Below are positions 5,361-12,327 of a stretch of DNA of 12,530 nucleotides, piece after piece. A program made the translations under genes and the position numbers. Location: contig CAAGCE010000006.1 of NCBI GenBank assembly GCA_900768245.1, forward strand, positions 1-12,530, given 5' to 3'. Within the stretch, counting starts at the first letter, position 1; each line of letters starts with the position of its first letter. The DNA is from Oscillospiraceae bacterium. Its GTDB lineage: Bacteria; Bacillota; Clostridia; Oscillospirales; Ruminococcaceae. The notes beneath the pieces are model-generated. The model saw only the letters and a list, made by a program, of their open reading frames with translations. It searched no databases and was not told where the DNA came from.

Positions 5361-6356
5361 ATGTTTATTGCAGATGAAAAAAGATACGACCGTATGATCT
5401 ATAACCGCTGCGGAAAAAGCGGACTGAAGCTTCCTGCCGTATCTCTCGGCTTCTGGCAGAATTTCGGTTATAAGGACAATTTTGAAAATATGGAGCAGAT
5501 GTGCCATACCGCATTCAACCTCGGCATAACGCATTTTGACCTTGCAAATAACTATGGAAATCCTTATAACGGTTCAGCGGAGGAAAACTTCGGAAAGATA
5601 CTTGACCGAGGTATGAGAGCCTACCGTGACGAGCTTTGCATTTCCACAAAAGCAGGCTATGAAATGTGGGACGGTCCTTACGGCGACAAAAACGGTTCAA
5701 GAAAATATCTTACGGCTTCTCTCGACCAGAGCTTGAAGCGTATGGGTCTTGACTATGTTGATATTTTCTATCATCACGTTTTTGACCCCAATACTCCAAT
5801 TGAAGAAACAGCTCTCGCACTTGACAATGCCGTAAGACAGGGCAAGGCACTTTATGTCGGCATTTCAAACTATAACAAAGCGCAGACAAAGGAAATTATG
5901 GATATTTTCAAAGAGCTTAAAACCCCGTTCATTATAAATCAGCCGTCCTATTCAATGCTTAACCGCTGGATAGAAGATGACGGACTGGACGTTTTCGCAG
6001 AGAAAAACGGTATCGGACTTGCCGTATTCTCCCCGCTTTATCAGGGCTTTTTAACGGATAAGTACCTGAAAGGGATACCTGCCGATTCCCGTGTCGGAAA
6101 GGGTAGAACGTGGATAGGAAACGAGCTTGACGACAAAATGATAAAGAAGCTGAACGACCTTAACGACATAGCAGCTTCAAGAGGACAGAAGCTTGCACAG
6201 ATGGCACTTTCATGGGTGCTCAGAAACGGCAGGATAACGACTGTTCTTATCGGCGCAAGCAGACCTCAGCAGATAATCGACAACGCTGAGGCAGCATATA
6301 AAACAGAATTTTCGGCTGATGAAATATCAGCTATTGAAAAAATACTTAAAAAGTAA
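5361..6356 (+). CDS. gprA: Aldo/keto reductase, YghZ/GprA type (L-glyceraldehyde 3-phosphate reductase-like)
   Basis: The protein is a single-domain NADPH-dependent aldo/keto reductase closely resembling E. coli YghZ along its length. Shared segments include CGKSGLKLP, GITHFDLANNYG, GSAEENFG, STKAGYEMW, SRKYLTASLDQSLKRMG and GKALYVGISNY. The catalytic tetrad is Asp60, Tyr65, Lys97 and His139. The NADPH-binding LIGASRPQQ is at 296-304. YghZ reduces L-glyceraldehyde 3-phosphate and methylglyoxal, so detoxification of reactive carbonyls is the likely job; the exact substrate here is inferred. I chose the ATG at 5361 (331 residues) since GAAAGG (5346-5351) lies 9 bases before it but directly abuts the ATG at 5352. 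The C-terminus is about 15 residues shorter than E. coli's. galE follows after 16 bases. Confidence 0.88.
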   Translation: MFIADEKRYDRMIYNRCGKSGLKLPAVSLGFWQNFGYKDNFENMEQMCHTAFNLGITHFDLANNYGNPYNGSAEENFGKILDRGMRAYRDELCISTKAGYEMWDGPYGDKNGSRKYLTASLDQSLKRMGLDYVDIFYHHVFDPNTPIEETALALDNAVRQGKALYVGISNYNKAQTKEIMDIFKELKTPFIINQPSYSMLNRWIEDDGLDVFAEKNGIGLAVFSPLYQGFLTDKYLKGIPADSRVGKGRTWIGNELDDKMIKKLNDLNDIAASRGQKLAQMALSWVLRNGRITTVLIGASRPQQIIDNAEAAYKTEFSADEISAIEKILKK

Positions 6357-6372
6357 ACGGAGGGCTATTATT

Positions 6373-7383
6373 ATGAGTACAATTCTTGTAACAGGCGGCG
6401 CAGGCTTTATCGGAAGCCATACTTGTGTTGAACTTCTCAATGCAGGCTATGACATTGTTGTAATGGATAACTTCTGCAACTCCAAGCCTGAGGCACTCAA
6501 CAGGATAAGGAAGATCACAGGCAAGGACTTCAAATTCTATGAAACGGATATGCTGGACTATGAAGGCACCTGCAGGATCTTCGCAGACCAAAAGATCGAC
6601 GCAGTTATCCACTTCGCAGGACTTAAAGCAGTAGGCGAATCCTGCCAGAAGCCGCTTGAATACTACCACAACAACATCAGCGGCACTATCAACCTTATCA
6701 GAGCAATGAGAGAATACGGCTGCAAGAGAATAGTATTCTCATCATCCGCAACAGTATACGGAATGAACAACCCTATCCCATACGTTGAGGGAATGCCTAC
6801 CTCCGCAACAAACCCATACGGCTACACAAAGGTAATGATCGAACAGATACTTACCGATACAGCCAAGGCAGACAGTGACTGGAGCGTTTCACTCCTCCGT
6901 TACTTCAACCCGATAGGCGCACACGAAAGCGGACTTCTCGGTGAAAATCCTAACGGTATCCCCAACAACCTTATGCCTTATATCGCACAGGTAGCGGTAG
7001 GAAAGCTCCCATACCTTAACGTTTTCGGCGATGACTATGATACGGTTGACGGTACAGGTGTCCGTGACTATATCCACGTTGTAGACCTTGCAAGGGGTCA
7101 CCTCTGCGCAGTAAAGTACGTCCTTGAACATACAGGAACAGAAGCCGTAAACCTCGGCACAGGCAAGGGTACAAGCGTGCTCCAGCTTGTACACGCATTT
7201 GAAAAGGCAAGCGGAAAGAAGATCGAATACAAGATCGCTCCAAGACGTGCAGGCGACATTGCAGAATTCTATGCAAACACAGATAAGGCAAAGAAAATGT
7301 TCGGCTGGCAGGCAGAATACGGCATTGAAAAAATGTGCGCAGACAGCTGGAACTTCACAGAAAAGAACCCTAACGGACTTTAA
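6373..7383 (+). CDS. galE: UDP-glucose 4-epimerase GalE
   Basis: GalE interconverts UDP-galactose and UDP-glucose in the Leloir pathway and supplies UDP-galactose for surface polysaccharides. The 336-residue extended-SDR protein has the NAD loop GGAGFIGSH (8-16), SSSATVYG (123-130) with the catalytic serine, and the Y-x3-K pair Tyr149/Lys153 in NPYGYTK. It also has RYFNPIGAHESG (176-187) and the C-terminal UDP-sugar site GVRDYIHVVDLA (229-240). The length matches E. coli GalE (338). The ATG at 6373 has GGAGGG (6359-6364) 8 bases upstream. A longer frame from 6319 lies inside the reductase gene and is not used. It shares the upstream promoter with the reductase and ends in a strong terminator. 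Its codons favour C- and G-ending forms more than its neighbours do. Confidence 0.96.
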   Translation: MSTILVTGGAGFIGSHTCVELLNAGYDIVVMDNFCNSKPEALNRIRKITGKDFKFYETDMLDYEGTCRIFADQKIDAVIHFAGLKAVGESCQKPLEYYHNNISGTINLIRAMREYGCKRIVFSSSATVYGMNNPIPYVEGMPTSATNPYGYTKVMIEQILTDTAKADSDWSVSLLRYFNPIGAHESGLLGENPNGIPNNLMPYIAQVAVGKLPYLNVFGDDYDTVDGTGVRDYIHVVDLARGHLCAVKYVLEHTGTEAVNLGTGKGTSVLQLVHAFEKASGKKIEYKIAPRRAGDIAEFYANTDKAKKMFGWQAEYGIEKMCADSWNFTEKNPNGL

Positions 7384-7391
7384 TATCCGAT

Positions 7392-7441
7392 AATACAAAA
7401 GCCTGAGTCATTTAAGTTTGGCTCAGGCTTTTGTATTTTTT
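7392..7441 (+). terminator. Rho-independent terminator of gprA-galE
   Basis: A perfect 16-bp stem, AATACAAAAGCCTGAG (7392-7407) with 7422-7437, closes a 14-base loop and runs into TTTTTT (7436-7441). It starts 9 bases after the galE stop. The mirror image could weakly terminate the - strand. Confidence 0.93.
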
Positions 7442-7444
7442 GGG

Positions 7445-7499
7445 GGGGCGGCGGTTTGGGGTTGGCTGTGAGCTTGGGGATAGCGTTCCGCCGCGGTCG
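7445..7499 (+). repeat. Intergenic GC-rich repeat, copy 1
   Basis: These 55 bases match 10111-10165 with one mismatch, a G for a T at 7476 of this copy. The unit starts GGGGCGGCGGTTTGGGG and ends CCGCCGCGGTCG. GCGGCGG near its start pairs with CCGCCGC near its end, so it can form a hairpin with a long loop. Similarity to the family continues weakly to about 7520 (TTTTGCGTGAACTGT). It is placed directly after the galE terminator and before the end of the convergent hydrolase gene. No protein is encoded. Confidence 0.9.
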
Positions 7500-7551
7500 T
7501 TAGTTTTGCGTGAACTGTTCTGACCTTCGGTGCGTTATCGTTTTATCTGCG

Positions 7552-8397
7552 TTATATATTCTCATTAAGAAACTTTTCAACTTCGGGCAGGTACAGATCT
7601 GGACGCATAACCATTGCCATATGTCCGCCGTAGGTCTGCTTTACAACAGGGTCGGTGAAAATATCAACGAGCTTTTGTGAATCGGCTTTGTCAAACATAT
7701 CGTTTTCTGGGATAAGTACAAGCACCTTTCCTTTCAGATATTCAAAATCACTCTTTCGGAATTTTTCGAGATTTGATATATCCACAGTTGCAGAAAGCAT
7801 ACGGAGATAGGAATAACGGTAGCTTTCATCCGAACCGATACACTCCAGAAATGTTACGGCATAAGCTTTTTCTTCATCGGTCTCATTTCTGAAATGCTTT
7901 TGCACAGCCGATATAAGCATAGCCTTCAGCTTTTCAAATTTTAATGACCTTACATAAAGCTTCATAAACGGCAGAATTAATTTTTTCTTTTTTATCGACT
8001 CAACATAAGAGGAGTCAACAGTAAGAGTTGATACCAACATAAGTCCGCCTGCCTTATAATGCTTTGCATAAAGCTGCGCAAGAACACCGCCGTCGCTGAT
8101 GCCGAAAAAGATAGGTGATGTTATACCAAGTTTATCGAAAAGCTCATGAAGTGCAGCTGCAAGTTCTTCATTTTTATATATCGTTACAGGATATTTCAGC
8201 ATTATTATGCGGTGCTCCTTTTCAAGAGCCAATGCATAGTTTATCCAGGCTTGAGGCAGATCCACACCGTTGAGGAATACTATGGTCTGTTCTCCGCTGC
8301 CTGCGTCTATTACCTGAAAATCTCCGCCCGATACAGTTACATTTTTGTAGCTGTGGGTTTTAAGGAACTCCTTGTATTCATCTGAAAAATTTCTCAT
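7552..8397 (-). CDS. Alpha/beta hydrolase
   Basis: This 281-residue cytoplasmic protein has an alpha/beta-hydrolase pattern. The oxyanion region IVFLNGVD is at 39-46, and the nucleophile elbow G-I-S-D-G-G (99-104) puts Ser101 as nucleophile. The likely acid is Asp233 in VLIPENDMF and the base His259 in YGGHMAM. The elbow Gly-Ile-Ser-Asp-Gly-Gly fits the consensus G-x-S-x-G. No signal peptide or membrane segment is seen. The substrate cannot be told: esterases, lactonases and C-C hydrolases all share this pattern. Its ATG overlaps the TetR stop as ATGA (8394-8397), with AAAGGG about 10 bases before the start, so the pair is coupled. The regulator probably senses the hydrolase's substrate or a related compound. 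Confidence 0.85.
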   Translation of the reverse strand: MRNFSDEYKEFLKTHSYKNVTVSGGDFQVIDAGSGEQTIVFLNGVDLPQAWINYALALEKEHRIIMLKYPVTIYKNEELAAALHELFDKLGITSPIFFGISDGGVLAQLYAKHYKAGGLMLVSTLTVDSSYVESIKKKKLILPFMKLYVRSLKFEKLKAMLISAVQKHFRNETDEEKAYAVTFLECIGSDESYRYSYLRMLSATVDISNLEKFRKSDFEYLKGKVLVLIPENDMFDKADSQKLVDIFTDPVVKQTYGGHMAMVMRPDLYLPEVEKFLNENI

Positions 8398-8990
8398 ATA
8401 ATATTTCCCTTTCCGCTTATGTAAATTTCAATAGTTCTCAGTATTATCTGAATACTGTTTTCTATTGATTCCTTGACCATTGTGTCGCTGTATTGCCTTA
8501 TAGCATAGATGGACTTTATCAGATTGACAAATGTGCCGCTGTCAACGTCATCACGCACATCATATATCAGCGAAAGCCATAGCTCCGCTGTTTTTATCTG
8601 AATATTCGGGTCAAATAAGACCTGCTTTTTGATATGATTTTTCAGCCATAAAAAATCGTTGACGGTAAGTCCGTTCATAAGGTCAAGGTCAGAGTGAAGA
8701 TACCCGTCAAAAAACTCAATGAATTCATGAGCCGACATCTGCCTGCGGCCGTTAAGCTTCGATAGCAGCATTTTTTGAGTTTCCTCGCTTGAATACTTGG
8801 CTATTTCAAGAATGAAATCTTCTTTTGACCCAAAAAACAAATAAAAGCTGCCCTTTGCGATACCGACAGCCGCAGTAAGCTTTTCGACCGACATTTTTTG
8901 CAGACCAAGCTCCTTGCTGAGCCTTATTCCCGCAAAAATAAGTTCAATTCTGATACGTTTCATTTCTTTTTCAGTAAATGCAGTCGGCAT
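8394..8990 (-). CDS. TetR-family transcriptional regulator
   Basis: This 198-residue protein has a TetR N-terminal DNA-binding domain. Residues 33-54, MSVEKLTAAVGIAKGSFYLFF, form the helix-turn-helix with the signature (V/I)-A-K-G-S-F-Y-x-(F/Y)-F-x-S-K-E. The rest is a helical ligand-binding and dimer domain without recognisable specificity. TetR proteins usually repress their own operon until a ligand binds. A near-perfect palindrome sits between the -10 and -35 boxes just upstream, which fits self-repression. The ATG at 8990 has AGAAGAGG 7 bases upstream on the - strand. It overlaps the hydrolase gene by 4 bases and is the first gene of a two-gene unit. Confidence 0.9.
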   Translation of the reverse strand: MPTAFTEKEMKRIRIELIFAGIRLSKELGLQKMSVEKLTAAVGIAKGSFYLFFGSKEDFILEIAKYSSEETQKMLLSKLNGRRQMSAHEFIEFFDGYLHSDLDLMNGLTVNDFLWLKNHIKKQVLFDPNIQIKTAELWLSLIYDVRDDVDSGTFVNLIKSIYAIRQYSDTMVKESIENSIQIILRTIEIYISGKGNII

Positions 8991-9005
8991 TGAAGCACCT
9001 CTTCT

Positions 9006-9036
9006 CTGTGACTGTTTTGATTAATTTCGGTCACAG
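9006..9036. promoter_or_regulatory. Inverted repeat in the TetR leader
   Basis: CTGTGAC (9006-9012) and GTCACAG (9030-9036) are perfect 7-bp arms 17 bases apart. The site lies between the predicted promoter and the TetR ribosome site. It could be a second operator or a leader hairpin. Confidence 0.45.
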
Positions 9037-9040
9037 GCTT

Positions 9041-9069
9041 ATGTTATCATATGCTAACTGAAATGTCAA
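9041..9069 (-). promoter_or_regulatory. Promoter with TetR-type operator, TetR-hydrolase operon
   Basis: On the - strand TTGACA (9069-9064) and TAACAT (9046-9041) are 17 bp apart; the -35 is consensus and the -10 matches 4 of 6. Between and over the -10, GTTATCATATGCTAAC (9043-9058) is a 16-bp near-palindrome with 14 symmetric bases. The position fits steric repression by the adjacent TetR protein. The promoter is well supported and the operator is inferred. Confidence 0.75.
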
Positions 9070-9203
9070 TGAATATTAAAGCAATTTGTGATTTGTGCTG
9101 TTATTTGCATTGCACATTTATTGATTTTATATAATACAAGTTTGAGTGAACTAACAATTTGCGGCTGTATAATGTGTTTTGTAAATTTTGAGCAGGTATT
9201 ATA

Positions 9204-9273
9204 AGCTGTTCTATGCGAAGCTATCGTTTTATCGGATTGAACGGAGCTTCATTTATATAGCTTAGAACAAGCT
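9204..9273. other. Bulged stem-loop upstream of the GNAT promoter
   Basis: AGCTGTTCTA (9204-9213) pairs with TAGAACAAGCT (9263-9273) with one bulged base. Inside, GAAGCT (9217-9222) pairs with AGCTTC (9245-9250). It lies just before the -35 box of the acetyltransferase gene, so it is not part of that transcript. It could be a regulator site or a small transcript, with no further evidence for either. Confidence 0.4.
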
Positions 9274-9274
9274 A

Positions 9275-9303
9275 TTGATTTTTGCGATTTAATATGTTAA
9301 AAT
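9275..9303 (+). promoter_or_regulatory. Promoter for the GNAT gene
   Basis: TTGATT (9275-9280) and TAAAAT (9298-9303) are 17 bp apart, matching the consensus at 4 and 5 of 6 positions. The predicted start, near 9310, would give a leader of about 100 bases before the ATG at 9417. Confidence 0.55.
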
Positions 9304-9416
9304 ATATACAATACAGTACAGTGTCATATCAAAAGATGTTGTATGCGCCAAGGTTAGCGTGTGCTAAGCCCGGCATTAATGCATTAAGAAAACAGCCGAA
9401 TAAACGGAGGGGAACT

Positions 9417-10013
9417 ATGGTCAAGGTAACATCATTAAGCGAAAAGGAAATAGAAAAGATAGGAGAAGCTTTCGCCGATCATGAATATGCGGACGGTGAA
9501 AAAGGAATGGCTTATCTTTTCGGAAGCAGAGATAATGTCAAGGAATATATCTGCGGATATACCCGTGCAATGCTAAAAAGCGGCTGCCTTTACAGCACAA
9601 GTGAAAAGCACGAAGCATTCATAGCGTACCGATATTCAAAGGATAAGCTTGCAGCATCATCAGGACTTGAATTGGTAAGCGCCATACTGAAAACCATAGG
9701 ACTTGGCGGAGCAATAAAAATGCTGAAAGCTATGGGCAGAGGCGGAAAGTCCTATGAGGATATTTACAAAAAGACAAAAAAAACATATATTTTCGTAGGT
9801 ATGCTGGCAGTATGCAAGGAGTATCAGGGTCAGGGCTATATGCGAAAGGCTCTTGAGATTGCATTTGAAGAGGGCAAAAAAAGAGGCTGTCCGGTCATTC
9901 TTGATACGGACGCCAAGTTAAAACGTGATAAATATGTACATCTCGGAATGAGAAATGTCCAGACGAGAAAAATTGATGACGGTGCATATCTGTATGACCT
10001 TATAAAGAATTGA
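9417..10013 (+). CDS. GNAT-family N-acetyltransferase
   Basis: This 198-residue protein ends with a recognisable GNAT core. The beta4 strand is YIFVGMLAV (124-132), and the acetyl-CoA pyrophosphate loop follows in YQGQGYMRKAL (136-146), matching Q/R-x-x-G-x-G/A. A C-terminal strand, CPVILDTDA (158-166), and the YVHLGMRN turn (173-180) follow. These enzymes move an acetyl group from acetyl-CoA to an amine; the acceptor is unknown. The N-terminal 120 residues diverge from the short family average. I chose ATG 9417 because GGAGG (9406-9410) lies 6 bases upstream. An in-frame ATG at 9282 would add 45 unlikely residues and overlaps the predicted promoter. The gene has its own promoter and terminator. 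Confidence 0.87.
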   Translation: MVKVTSLSEKEIEKIGEAFADHEYADGEKGMAYLFGSRDNVKEYICGYTRAMLKSGCLYSTSEKHEAFIAYRYSKDKLAASSGLELVSAILKTIGLGGAIKMLKAMGRGGKSYEDIYKKTKKTYIFVGMLAVCKEYQGQGYMRKALEIAFEEGKKRGCPVILDTDAKLKRDKYVHLGMRNVQTRKIDDGAYLYDLIKN

Positions 10014-10050
10014 AAAAACGCTCGGAGCAAAATCGTTCCGAGCGTTTTTT
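10013..10050 (+). terminator. Rho-independent terminator of the GNAT gene
   Basis: CGCTCGGA (10019-10026) pairs perfectly with TCCGAGCG (10037-10044). The flanks AAAAAA and TTTTTT extend it to a 14-bp stem with a T-tail, and the loop is 10 bases. It overlaps the stop codon. Confidence 0.93.
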
Positions 10051-10102
10051 CTCAGCTTATCCACATAATAATAAGTACGACAATAATTTTGCTTTATTTT
10101 TA

Positions 10103-10328
10103 TTTTTATTGGGGCGGCGGTTTGGGGTTGGCTGTGAGCTTTGGGATAGCGTTCCGCCGCGGTCGGTCTTTTTGCTTTGGACCTTAATATATCACAAAAA
10201 TGCAGGGAAATTCACGTATTGTTGTGATATACGCACGTTATATGTGACAGTTTAAAGCAAAAGAATCGACTGCGGCGGACGCAATTTTACAGTTTAAGGC
10301 AAAACTAAAACCGCCGCCCCAATAAAAA
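10103..10328. repeat. 226-bp foldback element: two intergenic repeat units head to head
   Basis: The ends are a perfect 21-bp inverted repeat, 10103-10123 and 10308-10328, running from TTTTTATTGGGGCGGCGG inward. The left unit (10111-10165) is 54/55 identical to 7445-7499. The right unit, read on the - strand, is more divergent but keeps GGGGCGGCGGTTT, GTCCGCCGC, AGTCG and TTTTGCTTTAA in order. A further inverted pair, TATATCACAA (10188-10197) and 10222-10231, lies at the centre. The right arm carries a 16-bp direct repeat, ACAGTTTAAAGCAAAA (10247-10262), and a one-mismatch copy at 10289-10304. Nothing credible is encoded. It fits a MITE-like or REP-like dispersed repeat and fills most of the 317-bp gap 10014-10330. 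Confidence 0.85.
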
Positions 10329-10330
10329 AA

Positions 10331-11011
10331 TCAATGGAGCATCAATTTCAGATGCCGCAGACCGTCACGGATAGAACGCAGATGTGATTTTCCGTTTCGT
10401 CCGTCACAGCGCAGGTCGGCGGGTATTTCGTCTATCCTTCCTCCCGAAAGTGCAAATTTTCCTATTATCTCCGTTGCAAATTCCATTCCCGAACAGCAAA
10501 GTCCCAGAGCAAGAGCTTTTTCACGGTCAAATGCTCTTATGCCGCAATGAAAATCACCCACGTTGGTTTTGTAGCGCAGTCTGCCTGCAAGGGAAAGTAT
10601 CGGTACGCCGATATATCTGTGGGAGAATGGCATTGCACCTTTTTCGATTTTGCCCTTGAATCTGTTTCCCATAACGAGAGCGGCACCGTCACGAAGTCCG
10701 TTCACAAAGCCGCTCAACGCTGTAAAATCATAGCTCAGGTCGCAGTCGCCCATGATGATGTATTTGCCTTTGGCGGCGTTTATTCCGCCGATAAGTGCGT
10801 TTCCGTAGCCTTTTTCCGAGATCAATACCACTCTTGCACCCTCATTTTCAGCAATGCGGCATGAATTATCCGTGCTGCCGTTGTCGGCTATGAGTATCTC
10901 GTATGAGAGGTTAAGTGCTTCCGCACCCTGTTTTGCCTGACGTATACATTCCGCAAGAGTTTTTTCTTCATTAAGGCAGGGCATAAGTATCGTAAATTCA
11001 ATGTCTTTCAT
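10331..11011 (-). CDS. GT2-family glycosyltransferase (polyprenyl-phosphate sugar transferase-like)
   Basis: This 226-residue protein has a GT-A fold family 2 core. ILMPCLNEEKTL is at 8-19, IADNGSTDNS at 41-50, KGYGNAL at 67-73 and the metal-binding DxD motif as GDCDLSYDF (88-96). A conserved NRFKGKIEKGAMPFSHRYIG segment follows (116-135), with VGDFHCGIRAF at 151-161. This pattern resembles dolichyl- or undecaprenyl-phosphate mannosyl/glucosyltransferases. Many relatives continue past RDGxRHLxxM with two membrane helices, but this one stops there, so it may be soluble or peripheral. A repeat element begins 2 bases beyond its stop. The start overlaps the upstream membrane-protein gene as ATGA (11008-11011), with AAAGGA about 8 bases ahead. 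The donor sugar and acceptor are unknown. Confidence 0.9.
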   Translation of the reverse strand: MKDIEFTILMPCLNEEKTLAECIRQAKQGAEALNLSYEILIADNGSTDNSCRIAENEGARVVLISEKGYGNALIGGINAAKGKYIIMGDCDLSYDFTALSGFVNGLRDGAALVMGNRFKGKIEKGAMPFSHRYIGVPILSLAGRLRYKTNVGDFHCGIRAFDREKALALGLCCSGMEFATEIIGKFALSGGRIDEIPADLRCDGRNGKSHLRSIRDGLRHLKLMLH

Positions 11012-12327
11012 CGGCGGCGTCCTTTATGTTGTTTTTTTGTTGTCGGGACAGCTTTTACGGCAAATTCGGAACAGTACCATACCGCTGCAAGAAGTGCCAG
11101 AACGGAAGCCGCCTGGGCACGGTATGTAAAAAAGTCGTGGAGATATGAATGGTTGTTCAGCACGATATACCGCAGATATGGCAGAAGTCCGATAATAAGC
11201 ATAAGCGGAGCAAAACCGTTTCCGTTCCTGCTGCTTCGTGTTATCAGATACAGCCCGCCGAAGATAAGAAAGGTTATCAGAAGTCCTGCAATGATATTGG
11301 CAGGCGATATGCGTTCACTGCCGCCGAAAAGTGCTGAGAGGTTGGCAAGGGGTGCAAGCAATATCTGAAGTGCTGCAGGAGTGTTTTCAGCTTCACCGTA
11401 AATCCTTTCTTCAGCGGAGGATATTGCCGCCATGAATTTGTTTTCGCCTGTAAATGCTGATGCCAATGCCCACTTTGAGATAAATGCTCCCGCATAGGAA
11501 AAAAGCCATGCCAGGCCGCATTTTACAGAGGTCATAAGCTCGCTGCGAAAGCCTCGGAAGCTGTCGTTTTCCCTGCGCATTATCATTATAATGATGAGCG
11601 GTATAAGTATCGTAAGTGTTTCGGCTGTGAGAAAATCAAAAAATGCCGTCATTGCTCCGCTTATTACCGAAAGCACGGCGAGGGCAAGGTCACCCTTATT
11701 TTCAAAAATGACAAACAGCGGTATCATTGCAAGACATACAAGCACAACAGGCTGATATTCAAGTGCAAGACGTATATTCCACATACGGACAAGCACAAAT
11801 GAGACAGGAAGTGCAGCGGCAGCGAAACGCTGCTTTTTTTTGAAAAGCAGTACACAGTCAAGCACAAGCAGTATCAATGCGGAAAAAGCTCCGATAAGCT
11901 TGATGCCGTTCACATCTGTGATAAGCATAAGCGGACGCAGAAAAACTGTCGAACCGTGCCAGTAGCGTGAATAGTCCGTATTCGGCTCTGCACCGTTCAA
12001 TGCGGCATAAAAGCCGTAGTTTTCACCGTAGTCATTGATACCGTCGTTTCCGTCGTAATATTTCGTGTCAAGTGATGAAACGATCGGGTCATCGCTTTTT
12101 ATGTTCCACATAACATTCAGAAGTATGACATCGGCATAATTGTCTGTTACGGAGCTGCGTGAGCCGCTTTGGTAAAAAGGGTCTATGCCATTGTAATATT
12201 CAACGTTTTTCTCCATGTTTTTTCTTATTGCTTCATTGGGGATAAGCGAGGTCAGTATCAGAGCCGACCATAGCAGCGCAATGGCTGCAATAAACGTTCC
12301 GAAGCATATCATAAGCTTTTTGGGCAT
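11008..12327 (-). CDS. Polytopic membrane protein of unknown function, possibly GT-C-like
   Basis: This 439-residue protein has an N-terminal helix (about 6-29) and a hydrophilic, acid-rich loop (about 30-140) containing DYSRYWHGSTVFLRPL (118-133). Then come about nine membrane segments (near 142-162, 168-185, 190-208, 212-230, 234-250, 270-290, 345-363, 372-388 and 403-424) and a basic tail. A long first external loop after helix 1 is the layout of GT-C, lipid-phosphate-sugar-using glycosyltransferases. No known catalytic motif is clear, so that is inference from layout and from coupling to the GT2 gene. I place the start at ATG 12327, where GGAG lies 8 bases upstream. In-frame GTG 12366 and ATG 12345 lack a well-spaced site. 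I do not recognise a named family. Confidence 0.75.
   Translation of the reverse strand: MPKKLMICFGTFIAAIALLWSALILTSLIPNEAIRKNMEKNVEYYNGIDPFYQSGSRSSVTDNYADVILLNVMWNIKSDDPIVSSLDTKYYDGNDGINDYGENYGFYAALNGAEPNTDYSRYWHGSTVFLRPLMLITDVNGIKLIGAFSALILLVLDCVLLFKKKQRFAAAALPVSFVLVRMWNIRLALEYQPVVLVCLAMIPLFVIFENKGDLALAVLSVISGAMTAFFDFLTAETLTILIPLIIIMIMRRENDSFRGFRSELMTSVKCGLAWLFSYAGAFISKWALASAFTGENKFMAAISSAEERIYGEAENTPAALQILLAPLANLSALFGGSERISPANIIAGLLITFLIFGGLYLITRSSRNGNGFAPLMLIIGLLPYLRYIVLNNHSYLHDFFTYRAQAASVLALLAAVWYCSEFAVKAVPTTKKQHKGRRR

Larger units (their letters stand above)
8991..9416. other. Divergent intergenic region, TetR operon and GNAT gene
   Basis: The 426-bp gap holds the - strand promoter and operator for the TetR-hydrolase genes (9041-9069), a leader inverted repeat (9006-9036), a stem-loop (9204-9273) and a + strand promoter for the acetyltransferase gene (9275-9303). 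The stretch 9070-9200 is AT-rich, and I see nothing further in it. Confidence 0.7.

Noticed and set aside
7016..7398. Overlapping - strand frames inside galE
   Set aside because: They mirror the codon bias of galE, lack ribosome sites and give Cys/Arg-rich translations typical of antisense shadows.
10010..10255. Possible 81-codon reading frame
   Set aside because: It runs through a terminator and the foldback repeat, has no ribosome site and gives a low-complexity protein without any family pattern.
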